A DNA stretch of 64,000 nucleotides from Proteus columbae (GCF_009914335.1 NZ_CP043925.1:3782001-3846000), one strand, 5' to 3'; shown: positions 19,385-30,165, counted from the first letter of the stretch. Numbers and translations are program-made. Notes: generated by a model from the sequence alone, not told the origin.

Positions 19385-20112
19385 TTTCCTGTTTAAAAAC
19401 GGAATACCTTTTTATTTTGTCATTGTTCAATTAACCAACTGTATTCCCTTACGTCAATAAGGTGTTAGAAGGTAAAAAGAACAAGTTATAAACACAAATG
19501 AAACGAATATCGAACAAACTCAGAATAAAAAAATAAGTCTCTGGCTAATATCTAGTCAATAAAACCACACATTAAGAAATCCTTAAGTGAAATGACTATT
19601 TTAAAAAAAGCCATAATTTGTGATTAACCGCTTAAATATTGAACGAATATTTTGAAATGAAACAAAGAACTTGGTGCTTTATTCTGTTATGGAAGAAAAA
19701 TAATCACCTTGCTAGACGATCCTGATTTTAGTTTTAATCAGGCAAATAGAGTGAAAAATATCAATTTTTGGCTCTTAACAAACCACTTAACTAGATAAGA
19801 CTATGAAATTTAGTCTGTTATTAATGGTTTTCATGCTTTCATAGTGAAAAATTTATGTTCTTTCAACATTCTTAGGCGTTTCTAAAACAATTTAAGGGCG
19901 AAACAACGTTATTGGATCGGCTAAATCCAAAATCATTTCCAGCCAATATTTCTCTTAATTTGGAAAATATTTCCACGGTTCTCTGCTTCTGAGCAGAATG
20001 CGTGTTTGGAATGCAAGATAGAGATGAGATAGAAGTGAGATGATCGAGAGAAAACACCATTTATGGCGAAATCAAAAATAAGAGCAAGGTATTTTGGTAA
20101 GACTAAAACGAC
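19385..20112. other. Long non-coding region upstream of dppA
   Basis: About 730 bp holding the dppA promoter. A small inverted repeat (CCTGATT ... AATCAGG, 19721-19742) is the only structured element I see. A 62-codon minus-strand frame near 19872-20060 has no protein-like features. Confidence 0.45.
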
Positions 20113-20138
20113 AAAACCCCGCTTTAAAAGCGGGGTTT
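20113..20138 (-). terminator. Terminator of the tRNA-Pro gene
   Basis: AAACCCCGCTTTTAAAGCGGGGTTTT read on the minus strand, that is a 9-10-bp GC-rich stem followed by T-rich sequence, 7 bp past the CCA end. Confidence 0.88.
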
Positions 20139-20145
20139 CTTAATA

Positions 20146-20222
20146 TGGTCGGCGAGAGAGGATTCGAACCTCCGACCCACTGGTCCCAAACCAGTTGCGC
20201 TACCAGGCTGCGCTACTCGCCG
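20146..20222 (-). tRNA. proM: tRNA-Pro (anticodon UGG)
   Basis: A 77-nt cloverleaf with the CCA end encoded. The acceptor stem is CGGCGAG/CTCGCCG. The anticodon stem ACTGG/CCAGT closes a loop TTTGGGA with anticodon TGG, and the T-arm is GGAGG-TTCGAAT-CCTCT. It stands alone here, not in the argX-hisR-leuT-proM cluster of E. coli. The symbol rests on the anticodon only. Confidence 0.95.
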
Positions 20223-20521
20223 AAAACGAGGTGCATCTTACTGCCAGAAACCCACTCCGTCAATACTTTTTTAGTATCTCCTGACTGTTCGTATGGTTTT
20301 CAACCAAAACGGTTGATTTTTAACTTTTTTATCATAAAAACGAGGTGAGTTTTAGCTTTATTGTAACAAGCTCACCTTTCTTTCCTCGTTTTACTATGGC
20401 TTTCTTTACGTTGTCCATAAAACATGAAAAAAAATAACAAATTTATTCTTAATTATTATCGTCTAATTAGTGTGCTTTTTATATAATTACCTTATGTCAA
20501 ATAAGGTAGGTAGTTTAGAGA
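20223..20521. other. Region upstream of tRNA-Pro with repeated AAAACGAGG and hairpin
   Basis: AAAACGAGGTG occurs directly before the tRNA 5' end (20223-20233) and again at 20337-20347. The second copy forms an interrupted inverted repeat with CTCACC (20371-20376) and CCTCGTTTT (20384-20392). The tRNA promoter lies here; no gene is seen. Confidence 0.5.
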
Positions 20522-20827
20522 ATGAAACAATGTTGGTGGGGTGTCGCACTACTTTTATTGTCAACCACACTTCCAGCTCAAGCATCTACAGCTCATGCTT
20601 GCCGAGTGTACTTTAAAGAAGCGGATAAATTTATTCAGTACATTTCTCAAAGAGAAGATCTAAAACATAATATGCCGGAGATTAAGGCTAACTTCGAGCA
20701 AAGCAAAAAGCAGATAATGACAGCGCCTTTGGCAGACCAAAAAGTAATATGTGACAAGGAAATGCAAGAGCTTAATAGTTTGAATAAGATGTTTGGCCCT
20801 AAAGAAGAAACAGTGCTAAATAAATAA
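20522..20827 (+). CDS. Small exported protein, possibly DUF5339-like
   Basis: A 101-aa protein with a clear signal peptide (MKQCWWGVALLLLSTTLPAQA, cleavage near residue 21). A two-cysteine helical domain follows (ACRVYFKEADKFI ... VICDKEMQEL). The spacing of the cysteines and the SKKQI segment resemble small periplasmic proteins of the DUF5339 type, but I am not certain of the match. A ribosome-binding site is weak (GTAGTTTAGAG). It stands alone and no function can be given. Confidence 0.6.
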   Translation: MKQCWWGVALLLLSTTLPAQASTAHACRVYFKEADKFIQYISQREDLKHNMPEIKANFEQSKKQIMTAPLADQKVICDKEMQELNSLNKMFGPKEETVLNK

Positions 20828-20889
20828 TCAAATAAACAGATAATGACTAAATATAATTACTTATTTATTATTTAGTCATTAACTTGATA

Positions 20890-21225
20890 TTAATTCTTAT
20901 TTTCATGACTATTATTCACAGTTGTGCTTTCCAATCTTTTTATGCGCTCTTTAGGTGAATTATCACTTTTATCATCACCCTGAGTATAATAATCATAAGG
21001 TAATAATAAAGTATCTAATACGGCACTAAAAGGGAGATCGAGAATAACTAATGGTTTCATTGCCCATCCAGTTTCATCATCTTTTAGCATTGTCATGTTA
21101 TTTTTTGTCCCTGAATAAAGTTCTTTATTCGGGCCTGCATGAGTCATAACACTTGAGCAACCTGTCAGTAATGTCGTCAAAAATGTGACTAATGTTAAAT
21201 TTTTACTTGTCGTTCTGAATATCAT
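20890..21225 (-). CDS. yidQ: YceK/YidQ-family lipoprotein
   Basis: A 111-aa lipoprotein with lipobox LLTGC (Cys23) and Ser-Ser after it, favouring outer-membrane sorting. The body shares with E. coli YidQ the segments SSVMTHAGP, DDETGWAMKPL and DLPFSAVLDTLLLPYD. The function is unknown. In E. coli yidQ neighbours ibpAB and yidE; here yidE follows divergently without ibp genes between. Confidence 0.88.
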   Translation of the reverse strand: MIFRTTSKNLTLVTFLTTLLTGCSSVMTHAGPNKELYSGTKNNMTMLKDDETGWAMKPLVILDLPFSAVLDTLLLPYDYYTQGDDKSDNSPKERIKRLESTTVNNSHENKN

Positions 21226-21615
21226 AGGGCACCTATAAAACGAGATCTGTAGTCAACGCTTTTTATCATATAGTTAAACCTGTTTTCTCTTATAGGACAA
21301 GAGAAAGATGATATAAAAAAGCTTAATTTTTTAGTCATTAAATAAATAATTCTAGTATAAGAAAGTTTCACTTTATCCAATAAAAAAAAGCATAATAATA
21401 TTATTAATTATTATGTTTCGATGATATTAAAATTCAACCTTCATTATTTTAAATAAATACTTTCACTCTATATTTATCTTTCTTGTTTTTTTGATCTCTA
21501 TATATGTTGAATCTGTGCGATAAGACACAGCGACTTTCATCGTTTTTTGCCAAAATAGGTTTATCGTTTTAGCTCAAATTTTCTCATTTTTGTTTTTGGG
21601 TACAGGATCTTTTTT
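21226..21615. other. Divergent promoter region yidQ/yidE
   Basis: About 390 bp, AT-rich. In E. coli the small heat-shock genes ibpA and ibpB sit at this junction; no frame here encodes an alpha-crystallin domain. Nothing else assignable is seen. Confidence 0.5.
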
Positions 21616-23274
21616 ATGAGTGATATTGCATTAACAATGGTGATGTTGTCATTAGCAGGCGCTCTAGGTCTTTGGATTGGCAATATCAAAATTTATCGGG
21701 TCAGCCTAGGGATAGGTGGTGTTCTTTTCGGTGGAATTATTATTGGCCACTTTGCTCAACACTATAACTTATCTCTTAATGCACAAACCCTTCATTTTAT
21801 TCAAGAATTTGGGCTTATTCTTTTCGTTTATACTATTGGTATCCAAGTCGGCCCTGGTTTTTTTTCCTCACTACGTGTTTCGGGCTTAAAACTAAACGCC
21901 TTTGCCATATTAATTATTCTTCTTGGCTCAATCATAACCGCGTCTATTTACCGTCTATTTGACGTTCCTTTGCCTATTATTTTGGGTATTTTCTCGGGTG
22001 CTGTTACCAACACCCCTTCTTTAGGTGCAGGACAACAAATACTGACAGATCTACATGTTGACCCAACATCTGTGGGGCAAATGGGGATGGGCTATGCCAT
22101 GGCTTATCCTATGGGGATCTGTGGCATTCTGCTAGTAATGTGGCTTATTCGTGTGTTCTTTAAAATCAACATTGATGAAGAAGCAAAAGCTTTTAGCAAC
22201 CAACAACACAGCACTAAAGATGCACTACATACCATTAATATTGCGATTAAAAATCCCAATTTAGATGGCTTATTAATGCAAGATATTCCTCTGCTCAATG
22301 AGGACGCCATCGTCTGCTCCCGTTTAAAGCGTGGAGATAACATTATGGTACCTATGCCATCAACGATTATTCAGTTGGGAGATTTACTGCATATTGTGGG
22401 TTCAAAAGAAGATCTCAATAAAGTACGCCTAGTACTTGGTGAAGAGGTCGATGCTTCACTTTCAACATCAACAAATTTACTGCAATCAGTGCGGGTCGTT
22501 GTAACGAATGATTCTGTACTCAGTAAGCGTTTAAAAGATCTGGATCTGAAAAGAAAATACGATGTTGTAGTGACTCGATTGAACCGCGCAGGTATCGAAC
22601 TTATTCCAAGCAATAATAGTATGTTGCAATTCGGGGATATTCTTAATGTCGTTGGACGTCCTGAATCTATTGAAGCTATTACAGTCCTGTTAGGTAACGC
22701 TCGTCAGAAATTAGAACAAGTTCAAATGCTCCCTGTCTTTATTGGTATCGGCTTAGGGGTTTTACTTGGCTCTATTCCTATTTTTATTCCCGGCATTCCT
22801 GTGGCGCTTAAACTGGGATTAGCTGGTGGTCCCCTTGTCGTTGCCTTAATTTTAGGGCGTATTGGTACATTTGGTAAGCTCTATTGGTTTATGCCTCCAA
22901 GTGCAAACTTGGCATTGCGAGAACTGGGTATTGTCATGTTTCTTGCGGTGGTAGGGCTAAACTCTGGCGGTGAATTTGTTGAAACACTCATTAATGGTCA
23001 AGGCTTGAGTTGGATTGGCTACGGTATTTTGATTACGTTATTACCGTTATTAATTGTTGGTGTGATCGCCAGAGTCTTCTTTAAGCTTAATTATTTAAGT
23101 CTCTGCGGAATGTTAGCAGGCTCAATGACCGATCCCCCTGCATTAGCCTTCGCAAACTCAATTCATAGCTCAAGTGGAGCTGCCGCGCTTTCCTATGCCA
23201 CAGTCTACCCTTTAGCAATGTTTTTACGCATCATAACACCACAATTGATGGCACTTATCATATGGACTTTGTAG
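21616..23274 (+). CDS. yidE: AspT/YidE/YbjL-family membrane transporter YidE
   Basis: A 552-aa inner-membrane protein built of two repeats of about five membrane helices, each with a conserved [15 protein letters not shown] or [12 protein letters not shown] motif. They flank a cytosolic region (about residues 190-365) with two TrkA-C/RCK-C ligand-binding domains. It is closely similar to E. coli YidE ([31 protein letters not shown]). The family includes the aspartate:alanine antiporter AspT, but YidE's substrate is unknown. Confidence 0.92.
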   Translation: MSDIALTMVMLSLAGALGLWIGNIKIYRVSLGIGGVLFGGIIIGHFAQHYNLSLNAQTLHFIQEFGLILFVYTIGIQVGPGFFSSLRVSGLKLNAFAILIILLGSIITASIYRLFDVPLPIILGIFSGAVTNTPSLGAGQQILTDLHVDPTSVGQMGMGYAMAYPMGICGILLVMWLIRVFFKINIDEEAKAFSNQQHSTKDALHTINIAIKNPNLDGLLMQDIPLLNEDAIVCSRLKRGDNIMVPMPSTIIQLGDLLHIVGSKEDLNKVRLVLGEEVDASLSTSTNLLQSVRVVVTNDSVLSKRLKDLDLKRKYDVVVTRLNRAGIELIPSNNSMLQFGDILNVVGRPESIEAITVLLGNARQKLEQVQMLPVFIGIGLGVLLGSIPIFIPGIPVALKLGLAGGPLVVALILGRIGTFGKLYWFMPPSANLALRELGIVMFLAVVGLNSGGEFVETLINGQGLSWIGYGILITLLPLLIVGVIARVFFKLNYLSLCGMLAGSMTDPPALAFANSIHSSSGAAALSYATVYPLAMFLRIITPQLMALIIWTL

Positions 23275-23509
23275 TAAAAATAATAAATATATTAAATAGT
23301 TGAGCCAAGTTTGTTATCAAAATCCACATTTGGCTTAGCAGGGGGATAATTAAGGCAATGAATGGCTCTTATTTAAGCCATAGATTTTATAAATATCTGT
23401 TTTAATAGCTCTCGTGCTAAGAAATTTAGATTGAGACGGATTGCTAAATTTTTAGTAATCAATTTCTTTCCGTCAAACTTATGCTCAAAAGTCCTCGTTA
23501 TTGTCTTTG

Positions 23510-23537
23510 CCCCTTCTTCTCGCTGAAGGGGCATTTT
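23510..23537 (+). terminator. Rho-independent terminator between yidE and avtA
   Basis: GCCCCTTC and GAAGGGGC form an 8-bp stem followed by ATTTTTAT on the plus strand. It lies 3-30 bp from the avtA stop codon and 235 bp past yidE, so on the minus strand it may also slow avtA readthrough. Confidence 0.75.
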
Positions 23538-23539
23538 TA

Positions 23540-24799
23540 TTAGATATTCACTGGCTGATAGATATTCTCGATTTCTTCAGCCAGAATTTTTATTCCTTTC
23601 TCAATCAATTCAGGCTCAGGTACGTAATTCATTCGCATACATTGATGAGCGTGATCCCATGAATCTTCTAATCCCGGAAAGAAGTAATGTCCCGGCACCA
23701 TTAATACGCCACGTTTTTTCAAACGACGATAAAGCTCTTCACAAGAAACAGGTAAGTCTTTAAACCAAAGCCATAAAAAGATTGCACCTTCAGGCTTATG
23801 AATAAGACAACGTTCTTCAGGTAAATAGCGGCGAATAATATGAATAGTTTCAAGTACTCGTTGATGATAAAAAGGCCCTATCACGTCTTGGGATAACCGC
23901 ATTAAATCATCGCGTTTTAGCATTTCTAATGCCATTGCAGGCCCAATTCCACCGGGTGCGAGGCTAATAATGCCGTTAACATTTGTAATGGCTGAAATCA
24001 GCTCTTCACTGGCGATAATAATGCCACAACGCGCTCCTGGTAAGCCTAACTTAGATAGACTCATACAAAGGATAGTGTTGTCATTCCAACGAGGTGTTGC
24101 TTGAGTAAAAATAATACCCGGAAAAGGGACACCATAAGCATTATCTATAATCAGAGGGATATTGTGCCGTTTAGCTAAAGCCTCTAGCTTTTCAACTTCG
24201 TCATCTGTAATAACATTACCCGTTGGGTTTGTTGGTCTTGAAACACAAATAGCCGCAATATCATCACTGATTTCAAGATGAGCAAAATCAACATGATATT
24301 TAAATTGCCCATTCGGTAACATTTCTATTGTTGGCTTATTCGCAACAAACAGATCTTCTTCTAATCCAGAATCAGTATAACCAATGTATTCAGGGGCGAT
24401 TGGAAAAAGAATTTTACGTTTTTTCCCATCCTTGGTTGTACCACCTAATAAATTAAACAGATAGAAAAAAGCACTTTGGCTGCCATTAGTTAGTGCAATA
24501 TTTTTCGCCGAAATATTCCAGCCTAGCTTCTCTTTTAAACATGCCGCCAGCGCTTGTAACATGGCATCTTTACCTTGTGGGCCATCATAGTTACAAACCG
24601 CATCACTTAATGAGCCATTTTCTGTCATCTCTTTAAGTAATTGACGAAAATAATTATCCATTTCAGGAATATGAGCAGGATTTCCCCCCCCGAGCATCAC
24701 TGCGCCAGGTGTGCGAATACCTTCATTTAAGTCTTGCATCAAGCGAGCAATGCCTGAATGCTGAGCAAACTTTTGCCCAAATTGTGATAGTTGAGTCAT
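23540..24799 (-). CDS. avtA: Valine-pyruvate aminotransferase
   Basis: PLP-dependent class I/II aminotransferase that makes valine from 2-oxoisovalerate with alanine as donor. The PLP-binding lysine is in CMSLSKLGLPGARCG (about residue 237), with NPTGN at about 199 and the C-terminal MRMNYV arginine. The 419-aa length fits the family, and the N-terminus MTQLSQFGQKFAQHSGIA is family-specific. It is monocistronic here. Confidence 0.94.
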   Translation of the reverse strand: MTQLSQFGQKFAQHSGIARLMQDLNEGIRTPGAVMLGGGNPAHIPEMDNYFRQLLKEMTENGSLSDAVCNYDGPQGKDAMLQALAACLKEKLGWNISAKNIALTNGSQSAFFYLFNLLGGTTKDGKKRKILFPIAPEYIGYTDSGLEEDLFVANKPTIEMLPNGQFKYHVDFAHLEISDDIAAICVSRPTNPTGNVITDDEVEKLEALAKRHNIPLIIDNAYGVPFPGIIFTQATPRWNDNTILCMSLSKLGLPGARCGIIIASEELISAITNVNGIISLAPGGIGPAMALEMLKRDDLMRLSQDVIGPFYHQRVLETIHIIRRYLPEERCLIHKPEGAIFLWLWFKDLPVSCEELYRRLKKRGVLMVPGHYFFPGLEDSWDHAHQCMRMNYVPEPELIEKGIKILAEEIENIYQPVNI

Positions 24800-24969
24800 C
24801 TTTGCAGGTATCTTCTATGTTGTTTTCTCGTTAAGAAACACCATACCGCGAGCTTTAATCTGCATCAATAGTTATAATCGAAATCATAAAACAACAATAT
24901 TAATACAGATAAAAATATTGAAATATAAATCCAATTACATCTCAAATTAAAGATAACTCAACTCATATT

Positions 24970-25554
24970 TTACTTTTTATTGGTGTTTTTATTCTCTTCT
25001 TGGCGACAAAAACAAGAGAGAATATGGTCATTTACCATACCAACGGCTTGCATAAAAGCGTAGCAAGTTGTTGTGCCAACAAATTTGAAGCCTTTTTTCT
25101 TTAAGGCTTTAGCCATTTTATCTGAGATGTCAGTTGATGCGGGTACCTGAGAAATATCGTTCCACTGATTAATAATGGGTTTATTATCAATAAATTGCCA
25201 AATAAACTGACTAAAGTCTTCACCTTGTTCTTCCATTGCCATAAAAATACGTGCGTTATTAATAATGGCGTTAATTTTTCCTTGATGACGAATAATTGCG
25301 GGATTTTGCAATAAGGCCTCAACATCCTTATCTGTCATTTTGGCAATTTTTTCAGGTGAAAAATCAAAAAAACAACGACGAAAACCTTCTCTTTTCTTAA
25401 GCACGGTATACCAAGATAGCCCTGCTTGTTGACCTTCAAGGCAGATCATTTCAAAAAGTTTGTACTTATCTCGTTCAGGTTTACCCCATTCTTCATCATG
25501 ATATGCCAAATATTCAGGATCACTGGTTACCCAATCGCAACGCCGCTTATTCAT
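24970..25554 (-). CDS. tag: DNA-3-methyladenine glycosylase I
   Basis: Removes 3-methyladenine from alkylated DNA (base excision repair, constitutive). The fingerprints are the N-terminal CDWVTSDPEYLAYHDEEWG, the central CLEGQQAGLSW, and the zinc ligands Cys near the N-terminus and NDHILSCFC at the C-terminus. I start it at the ATG at 25554 rather than a TTG 21 bp upstream, because AAGGAA lies 8 bp before it and the family starts just before CxW. Confidence 0.94.
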   Translation of the reverse strand: MNKRRCDWVTSDPEYLAYHDEEWGKPERDKYKLFEMICLEGQQAGLSWYTVLKKREGFRRCFFDFSPEKIAKMTDKDVEALLQNPAIIRHQGKINAIINNARIFMAMEEQGEDFSQFIWQFIDNKPIINQWNDISQVPASTDISDKMAKALKKKGFKFVGTTTCYAFMQAVGMVNDHILSCFCRQEENKNTNKK

Positions 25555-25791
25555 TTTTTCATTCCTTGTTACCAATAACTTTTAATAGCACCATTTATAT
25601 ACTGTATAAATATACATGTAAATAGGTGAAAAAAAATTCAATCTAATTCTTTGAGCATAGTCATAAACTCAATTAAGGGATTATTTTTTTGATCGAGGGA
25701 AAATTGCCCGCATTCCTTGCTGTATATCTTTCGTCTAGAAGGTATACTGAAACCTTTCTTTTTATTCTATGTATCGCCATGCGGATATAAC

Positions 25792-26697
25792 ATGCAAAAG
25801 TTTGATACCAAAACCTTTCAAGGTCTTATCCTGACACTGCAGGATTACTGGGCTCGCCAGGGCTGTACCATTGTCCAACCATTAGATATGGAAGTGGGCG
25901 CAGGCACATCGCACCCAATGACTTGTTTACGAGCATTAGGTCCAGAGCCTATTGCTGCGGCTTATGTACAGCCTTCTCGTCGTCCAACAGATGGACGTTA
26001 CGGTGAAAACCCTAACCGCTTACAGCACTATTACCAATTCCAAGTTATCATTAAGCCATCACCTGATAATATTCAGGAACTTTATCTTGGCTCATTAAGA
26101 GAATTAGGTTTAGACCCAACAATTCATGATATTCGTTTTGTTGAAGATAACTGGGAAAACCCAACTTTAGGTGCTTGGGGCTTAGGCTGGGAAGTTTGGC
26201 TCAACGGCATGGAAGTAACGCAGTTTACCTATTTCCAACAAGTTGGTGGATTAGAGTGCAAACCTGTTACGGGTGAAATCACTTACGGTTTAGAACGTCT
26301 TGCCATGTATATTCAAGGTGTTGATAGCGTTTATGACTTAGTTTGGTGTGATGGCCCATTAGGTAAAACCACTTATGGTGATATCTATCATCAAAACGAA
26401 GTTGAGCAATCAACCTATAACTTTGAATACGCAGACGTAGACTTCCTGTTTTCTTGCTTTGAGCAATATGAAAAAGAAGCTCGTGAGTTGTTAGAGTTAG
26501 AAAAACCTCTGCCTTTACCCGCCTATGAACGTATTTTAAAAGCAGGACACACCTTTAACTTATTGGATGCACGTAAAGCTATCTCTGTGACAGAACGCCA
26601 GCGTTATATTTTACGTATCCGTACTTTAACCAAAGCAGTTGCTGAAGCATATTATGCTTCTCGTGAAGCGCTTGGTTTCCCTATGTGTAAAAAGTAA
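25792..26697 (+). CDS. glyQ: Glycine-tRNA ligase alpha subunit
   Basis: Catalytic subunit of the heterotetrameric bacterial glycyl-tRNA synthetase. The 301-aa protein begins [17 protein letters not shown], nearly identical to E. coli; a longer upstream frame is not used. The class II motifs are clear ([25 protein letters not shown] motif 2 region and GLERLAMY). It is followed after 9 bp by glyS. Confidence 0.97.
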   Translation: MQKFDTKTFQGLILTLQDYWARQGCTIVQPLDMEVGAGTSHPMTCLRALGPEPIAAAYVQPSRRPTDGRYGENPNRLQHYYQFQVIIKPSPDNIQELYLGSLRELGLDPTIHDIRFVEDNWENPTLGAWGLGWEVWLNGMEVTQFTYFQQVGGLECKPVTGEITYGLERLAMYIQGVDSVYDLVWCDGPLGKTTYGDIYHQNEVEQSTYNFEYADVDFLFSCFEQYEKEARELLELEKPLPLPAYERILKAGHTFNLLDARKAISVTERQRYILRIRTLTKAVAEAYYASREALGFPMCKK

Positions 26698-26706
26698 GAG
26701 GCTATC

Positions 26707-28779
26707 ATGACAACTGAGACTTTCCTCGTGGAAATCGGCACAGAAGAATTACCGCCGAAAGCGCTTCGTTCTTTAGCCGAATCTTTTGCTGCTAATTTTA
26801 CTGCTGAACTGGATAACGCAAATATCACTCATGGTGATGTATCTTGGTTTGCAGCTCCTCGCCGTTTAGCCATTAAAGTGGCCAATATGGCAAAATCACA
26901 AGCAGATAGAACCATTGAAAAACGTGGTCCTGCGATTGCTCAAGCATTTGATGCTGATGGTAAACCAACAAAAGCAGCTGAAGGTTGGGCAAGAGGTAAT
27001 GGCATTACTGTTGATCAAGCAGAGCGCTTATCAACAGATAAAGGCGAATGGTTATTTTATCGTGCAGAAGTAAAAGGTGAAGCGGTTAACCAATTACTGA
27101 TTGGCATGGTAAGCAATGCGTTATCAAAATTACCAATTCCAAAATTAATGCGCTGGGGCGATAAAGAAACTCACTTTGTACGCCCTGTTCATACTGTCAC
27201 CTTATTATTAGGTGATACTGTTATTGATGGTGAAATTTTAGGTATCCAAAGCGATCGCGTTATTCGTGGTCACCGCTTTATGGGTGAAGCTGAATTCACT
27301 ATTGATAATGCGGATCAATATCCTGAAATTCTGTATGAGCGCGGAAAAGTGATTGCTGATTACGAAACGCGTAAATCAATTATTCTTCATGACGCTCGCC
27401 TTGCGGCTGAAAAACTTGGCGGTATTGCAGATTTAAGCGATAGCTTAGTCGAAGAAGTCACTTCATTGGTTGAATGGCCGGTTGTGTTAACAGCAAAATT
27501 TGAGGAAAAATTCCTTGAAGTCCCTGCTGAAGCACTGGTTTATACCATGAAAGGTGACCAAAAATACTTCCCTGTTTATGACAAACAAGGTGGATTATTA
27601 CCAAACTTTATTTTCGTCACTAATATTGAATCTTCTGATCCACAGCAGATCATTAGCGGTAACGAAAAAGTGGTACGTCCTCGCTTAGCTGATGCCGAGT
27701 TCTTCTTTAAAACTGACCGTAAACAACGTTTAGAAGATAACTTACCACGCCTTGAAACCGTATTATTCCAAAAAGATTTAGGCACACTGCGTGATAAAAC
27801 TGACCGTATTCAAGCATTAGCTGGCTTTATTGCGGGCAAAATGGGTGCTGATGTTAATAAAGCAACCCGTGCAGGTTTACTGTCAAAATGTGACTTAATG
27901 ACCAATATGGTGTTCGAATTCACAGATACCCAAGGTGTTATGGGTATGCATTATGCGCGTCATGATGGTGAAGCCGAAGAAGTCGCAGTTGCATTGAAAG
28001 AACAATATCAGCCTCGTTTCGCGGGTGATGAATTACCTTCTAATCCTGTTGCTAGCACCCTCGCTATTGCAGAGAAGATGGATACACTTGCGGGTATTTT
28101 CGGTATTGGTCAACATCCTAAAGGGGATAAAGACCCATTTGCTCTGCGTCGTGCATCACTGGGTGTTTTACGTATTATCGTTGAGCAAGATTTACCATTA
28201 GATATTGAAGAGCTGACTCAAGAAGCGGTTCGCCTTTACGGTGACAAACTGACTAATAAAAATGTGGTCAGTGATGTGGTCGAATTTATGTTAGGTCGTT
28301 TCCGTTCTTGGTATCAAGAACTGGGTTACAGCATTGACACTATTCAAGCAGTATTAGCACGTCGTCCAACACAACCTGCTGACTTCAATGCTCGTGTTAA
28401 AGCAGTAACTTATTTCCGCACATTAGAGGAAGCCTCTGCATTAGCAGAAGCCAATAAACGTGTTTCTAATATCCTAGCTAAATCAGCTGATGTAAAACTG
28501 AATGACACCGTTTTAGCTTCCGTCTTAAAAGCACCAGAAGAAGTTCAATTAGCGGCTAATCTTTCTGTATTACAAGATAAATTGGCACCTTTATTTGCAG
28601 AACGCAAATATCAAGAAGCATTAGTTGAACTGGCCTCATTACGTGATGTGGTCAATAACTTCTTTGATAAAGTCATGGTAATGGATGAAGACGAGGCTAT
28701 TCGTATCAACCGTTTAACCATGTTAAGTCAATTGCGTGAACTGTTCTTAAAAGTCGCAGATATTTCTGTTTTACAATAA
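26707..28779 (+). CDS. glyS: Glycine-tRNA ligase beta subunit
   Basis: The 690-aa tRNA-recognition subunit. It has the N-terminus [15 protein letters not shown], the HD-like domain near residues 395-480 with [18 protein letters not shown], and a C-terminal anticodon-binding domain. It forms an operon with glyQ and ends at a strong terminator. Confidence 0.97.
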   Translation: MTTETFLVEIGTEELPPKALRSLAESFAANFTAELDNANITHGDVSWFAAPRRLAIKVANMAKSQADRTIEKRGPAIAQAFDADGKPTKAAEGWARGNGITVDQAERLSTDKGEWLFYRAEVKGEAVNQLLIGMVSNALSKLPIPKLMRWGDKETHFVRPVHTVTLLLGDTVIDGEILGIQSDRVIRGHRFMGEAEFTIDNADQYPEILYERGKVIADYETRKSIILHDARLAAEKLGGIADLSDSLVEEVTSLVEWPVVLTAKFEEKFLEVPAEALVYTMKGDQKYFPVYDKQGGLLPNFIFVTNIESSDPQQIISGNEKVVRPRLADAEFFFKTDRKQRLEDNLPRLETVLFQKDLGTLRDKTDRIQALAGFIAGKMGADVNKATRAGLLSKCDLMTNMVFEFTDTQGVMGMHYARHDGEAEEVAVALKEQYQPRFAGDELPSNPVASTLAIAEKMDTLAGIFGIGQHPKGDKDPFALRRASLGVLRIIVEQDLPLDIEELTQEAVRLYGDKLTNKNVVSDVVEFMLGRFRSWYQELGYSIDTIQAVLARRPTQPADFNARVKAVTYFRTLEEASALAEANKRVSNILAKSADVKLNDTVLASVLKAPEEVQLAANLSVLQDKLAPLFAERKYQEALVELASLRDVVNNFFDKVMVMDEDEAIRINRLTMLSQLRELFLKVADISVLQ

Positions 28780-28800
28780 GTTGTAAAGCTCAAAATACGT

Positions 28801-28834
28801 AAACCGGCATTGTGAAAACAATGCCGGTTTTTTT
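28801..28834. terminator. Terminator shared by glyS and the EEP operon
   Basis: AAACCGGCATTGT, a GAAA tetraloop, and ACAATGCCGG followed by seven T on the plus strand. On the minus strand it directly follows the stop codon of the unknown gene at 28836, with a weaker T run. Confidence 0.92.
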
Positions 28835-28835
28835 A

Positions 28836-29276
28836 TCAAATCACATTATTTTTACTTGAATTATCTTTTAGGGGATGATGAACAAGCTCCATAATTCTTA
28901 TCGATTCTCTATCAATGATATTCACAATAATATGTAATAAATCATCGATATCTTCCGCATGAAAAGATTCCATTTCAGTTTCTATTTCAATAGGAAAACC
29001 ATTAATTTTACTAAAACTATAACCAAATAGTATAAAACCAGACTCATCACTTACATTTACTTTATCGATATAAATAAGCCTTTCACTATTAATAAATTTA
29101 GGGCAATAATGATGATTATCTTTAAATAATATTTTAATTTTATTATTAGTGATCATTTCTAGTTTTTCGATAACTATGCTCATTTTATTTTCTATTTGTT
29201 TTTTTATATCAATGATAGATGATGCCCTATCCAATGAAGCCTTTATCTTTTCAAAAAAATTATTTTCATCGTTCAT
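28836..29276 (-). CDS. Unknown protein, overlapping partner of the EEP-family gene
   Basis: A 146-aa acidic protein I do not recognise. The first half (residues 1-45) is charged and helical (FFEKIKASLDRASSIIDIKKQIE), and a mixed alpha/beta second half follows (ESGFILFGYSFSKINGFPIEIETE). It has no signal peptide or membrane segment. The start at 29276 has TAGGA 8 bp upstream and overlaps the stop of the EEP gene by 11 bp, so translation should be coupled. Candidate roles are a partner subunit or an inhibitor of the upstream nuclease-like protein. Base composition is markedly more AT-rich than in the flanking glyS and yidR. Confidence 0.65.
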   Translation of the reverse strand: MNDENNFFEKIKASLDRASSIIDIKKQIENKMSIVIEKLEMITNNKIKILFKDNHHYCPKFINSERLIYIDKVNVSDESGFILFGYSFSKINGFPIEIETEMESFHAEDIDDLLHIIVNIIDRESIRIMELVHHPLKDNSSKNNVI

Positions 29277-30165
29277 GTGAAATCCTACAAAATATTGGAT
29301 AATGATCAAACTTTTTAAAGAAAATATCATCAAGGCAGTGATTGTCATCATTGAGTATCCGATAAAAATCAATCTGCTCGAGATCTAACTTAAAACAATC
29401 TTCTTTTCCATATAAAAATGATGAAGAGAAGATCATTTGATCAAAAACATACCATCGACTCATTGAAGCTGAATTATAATAATACGTACCTAAATTATTT
29501 GTTTTCTTATCAGACAAAAGATACCAAAATGGATTAAATAATAACTCTCTTTTCTTTTTTATTATGTGGTAATCTCTCGTTGCATATAATGTATTAATCA
29601 TCGAATCAGAATAAGGCTCTGTATTATAATCTCCCATACAAATAATTTGAGCCTCTTTCCCTTGGTTTTCAAATAGCTTATCAATACTATTCCTCAACTC
29701 TTGGGCGGCTATACGTCTGATTTTATCATCAGCACTGAGTACTGATGGCCAGTGAGATAAAAAGAATGTGATTATTTTTTGATTTTCAATCTCTTTAAAT
29801 ACAACACTTACACCGACTCTTATTGTTCTATTATCAGGTTGAAGCTTAGTTAAAAATTTACTTGAGATAAACTCTAATTTACTCATCTTATACATTATAG
29901 ATATATCAATAAATATACGCCCTATTCTTCCTGATAAATCAATGTATTCCATATTTAATTCACATGCTAATTGTTTAAAATCTAGGTTTTCTTTTTTAGA
30001 AATCTCACAAAGTGCAACTATATCCAGTGCTCTTTTTTTTATCATTTTCCCAAGATATTGTTTTGCTAATCCAATATCTTCTATATTTATTTTCTTACTT
30101 GATCTTATTGGTGGAGATAATCCCATATTCCACCAGCATAAATTCAATTCCATTGTATATATCAT
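29266..30165 (-). CDS. Endonuclease/exonuclease/phosphatase (EEP, DNase I-like) family protein
   Basis: A 299-aa protein with the complete EEP metal-site set in order. These are WWNMG (Asn, residue 13), ALCEIS (Glu, about 53), SHWPS (about 138), GDYNTEP (Asp and Asn, about 178-180), VFDQMIF (Asp, about 240) and FDHYPIF (His, about 289). Family members cut DNA or RNA or act as phosphodiesterases; the substrate here cannot be told. It has no signal peptide. The start is either 30165 or 30153, with weak Shine-Dalgarno signals for both. It overlaps the next gene by 11 bp. The two-gene unit is AT-rich and sits between glyS and yidR, neither of which is related, so it looks acquired. Confidence 0.8.
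   Translation of the reverse strand: MIYTMELNLCWWNMGLSPPIRSSKKINIEDIGLAKQYLGKMIKKRALDIVALCEISKKENLDFKQLACELNMEYIDLSGRIGRIFIDISIMYKMSKLEFISSKFLTKLQPDNRTIRVGVSVVFKEIENQKIITFFLSHWPSVLSADDKIRRIAAQELRNSIDKLFENQGKEAQIICMGDYNTEPYSDSMINTLYATRDYHIIKKKRELLFNPFWYLLSDKKTNNLGTYYYNSASMSRWYVFDQMIFSSSFLYGKEDCFKLDLEQIDFYRILNDDNHCLDDIFFKKFDHYPIFCRISHER

Noticed and set aside
20094..20348. 84-codon plus-strand frame covering tRNA-Pro
   Set aside because: It is an antisense translation of the tRNA; the [17 protein letters not shown] sequence is the usual false product of such loci.
28836..29372. Longer 178-codon version of the EEP partner
   Set aside because: The extra 32 residues overlap the EEP gene deeply, are hydrophobic by frame chance, and the internal ATG at 29276 has a good ribosome-binding site.
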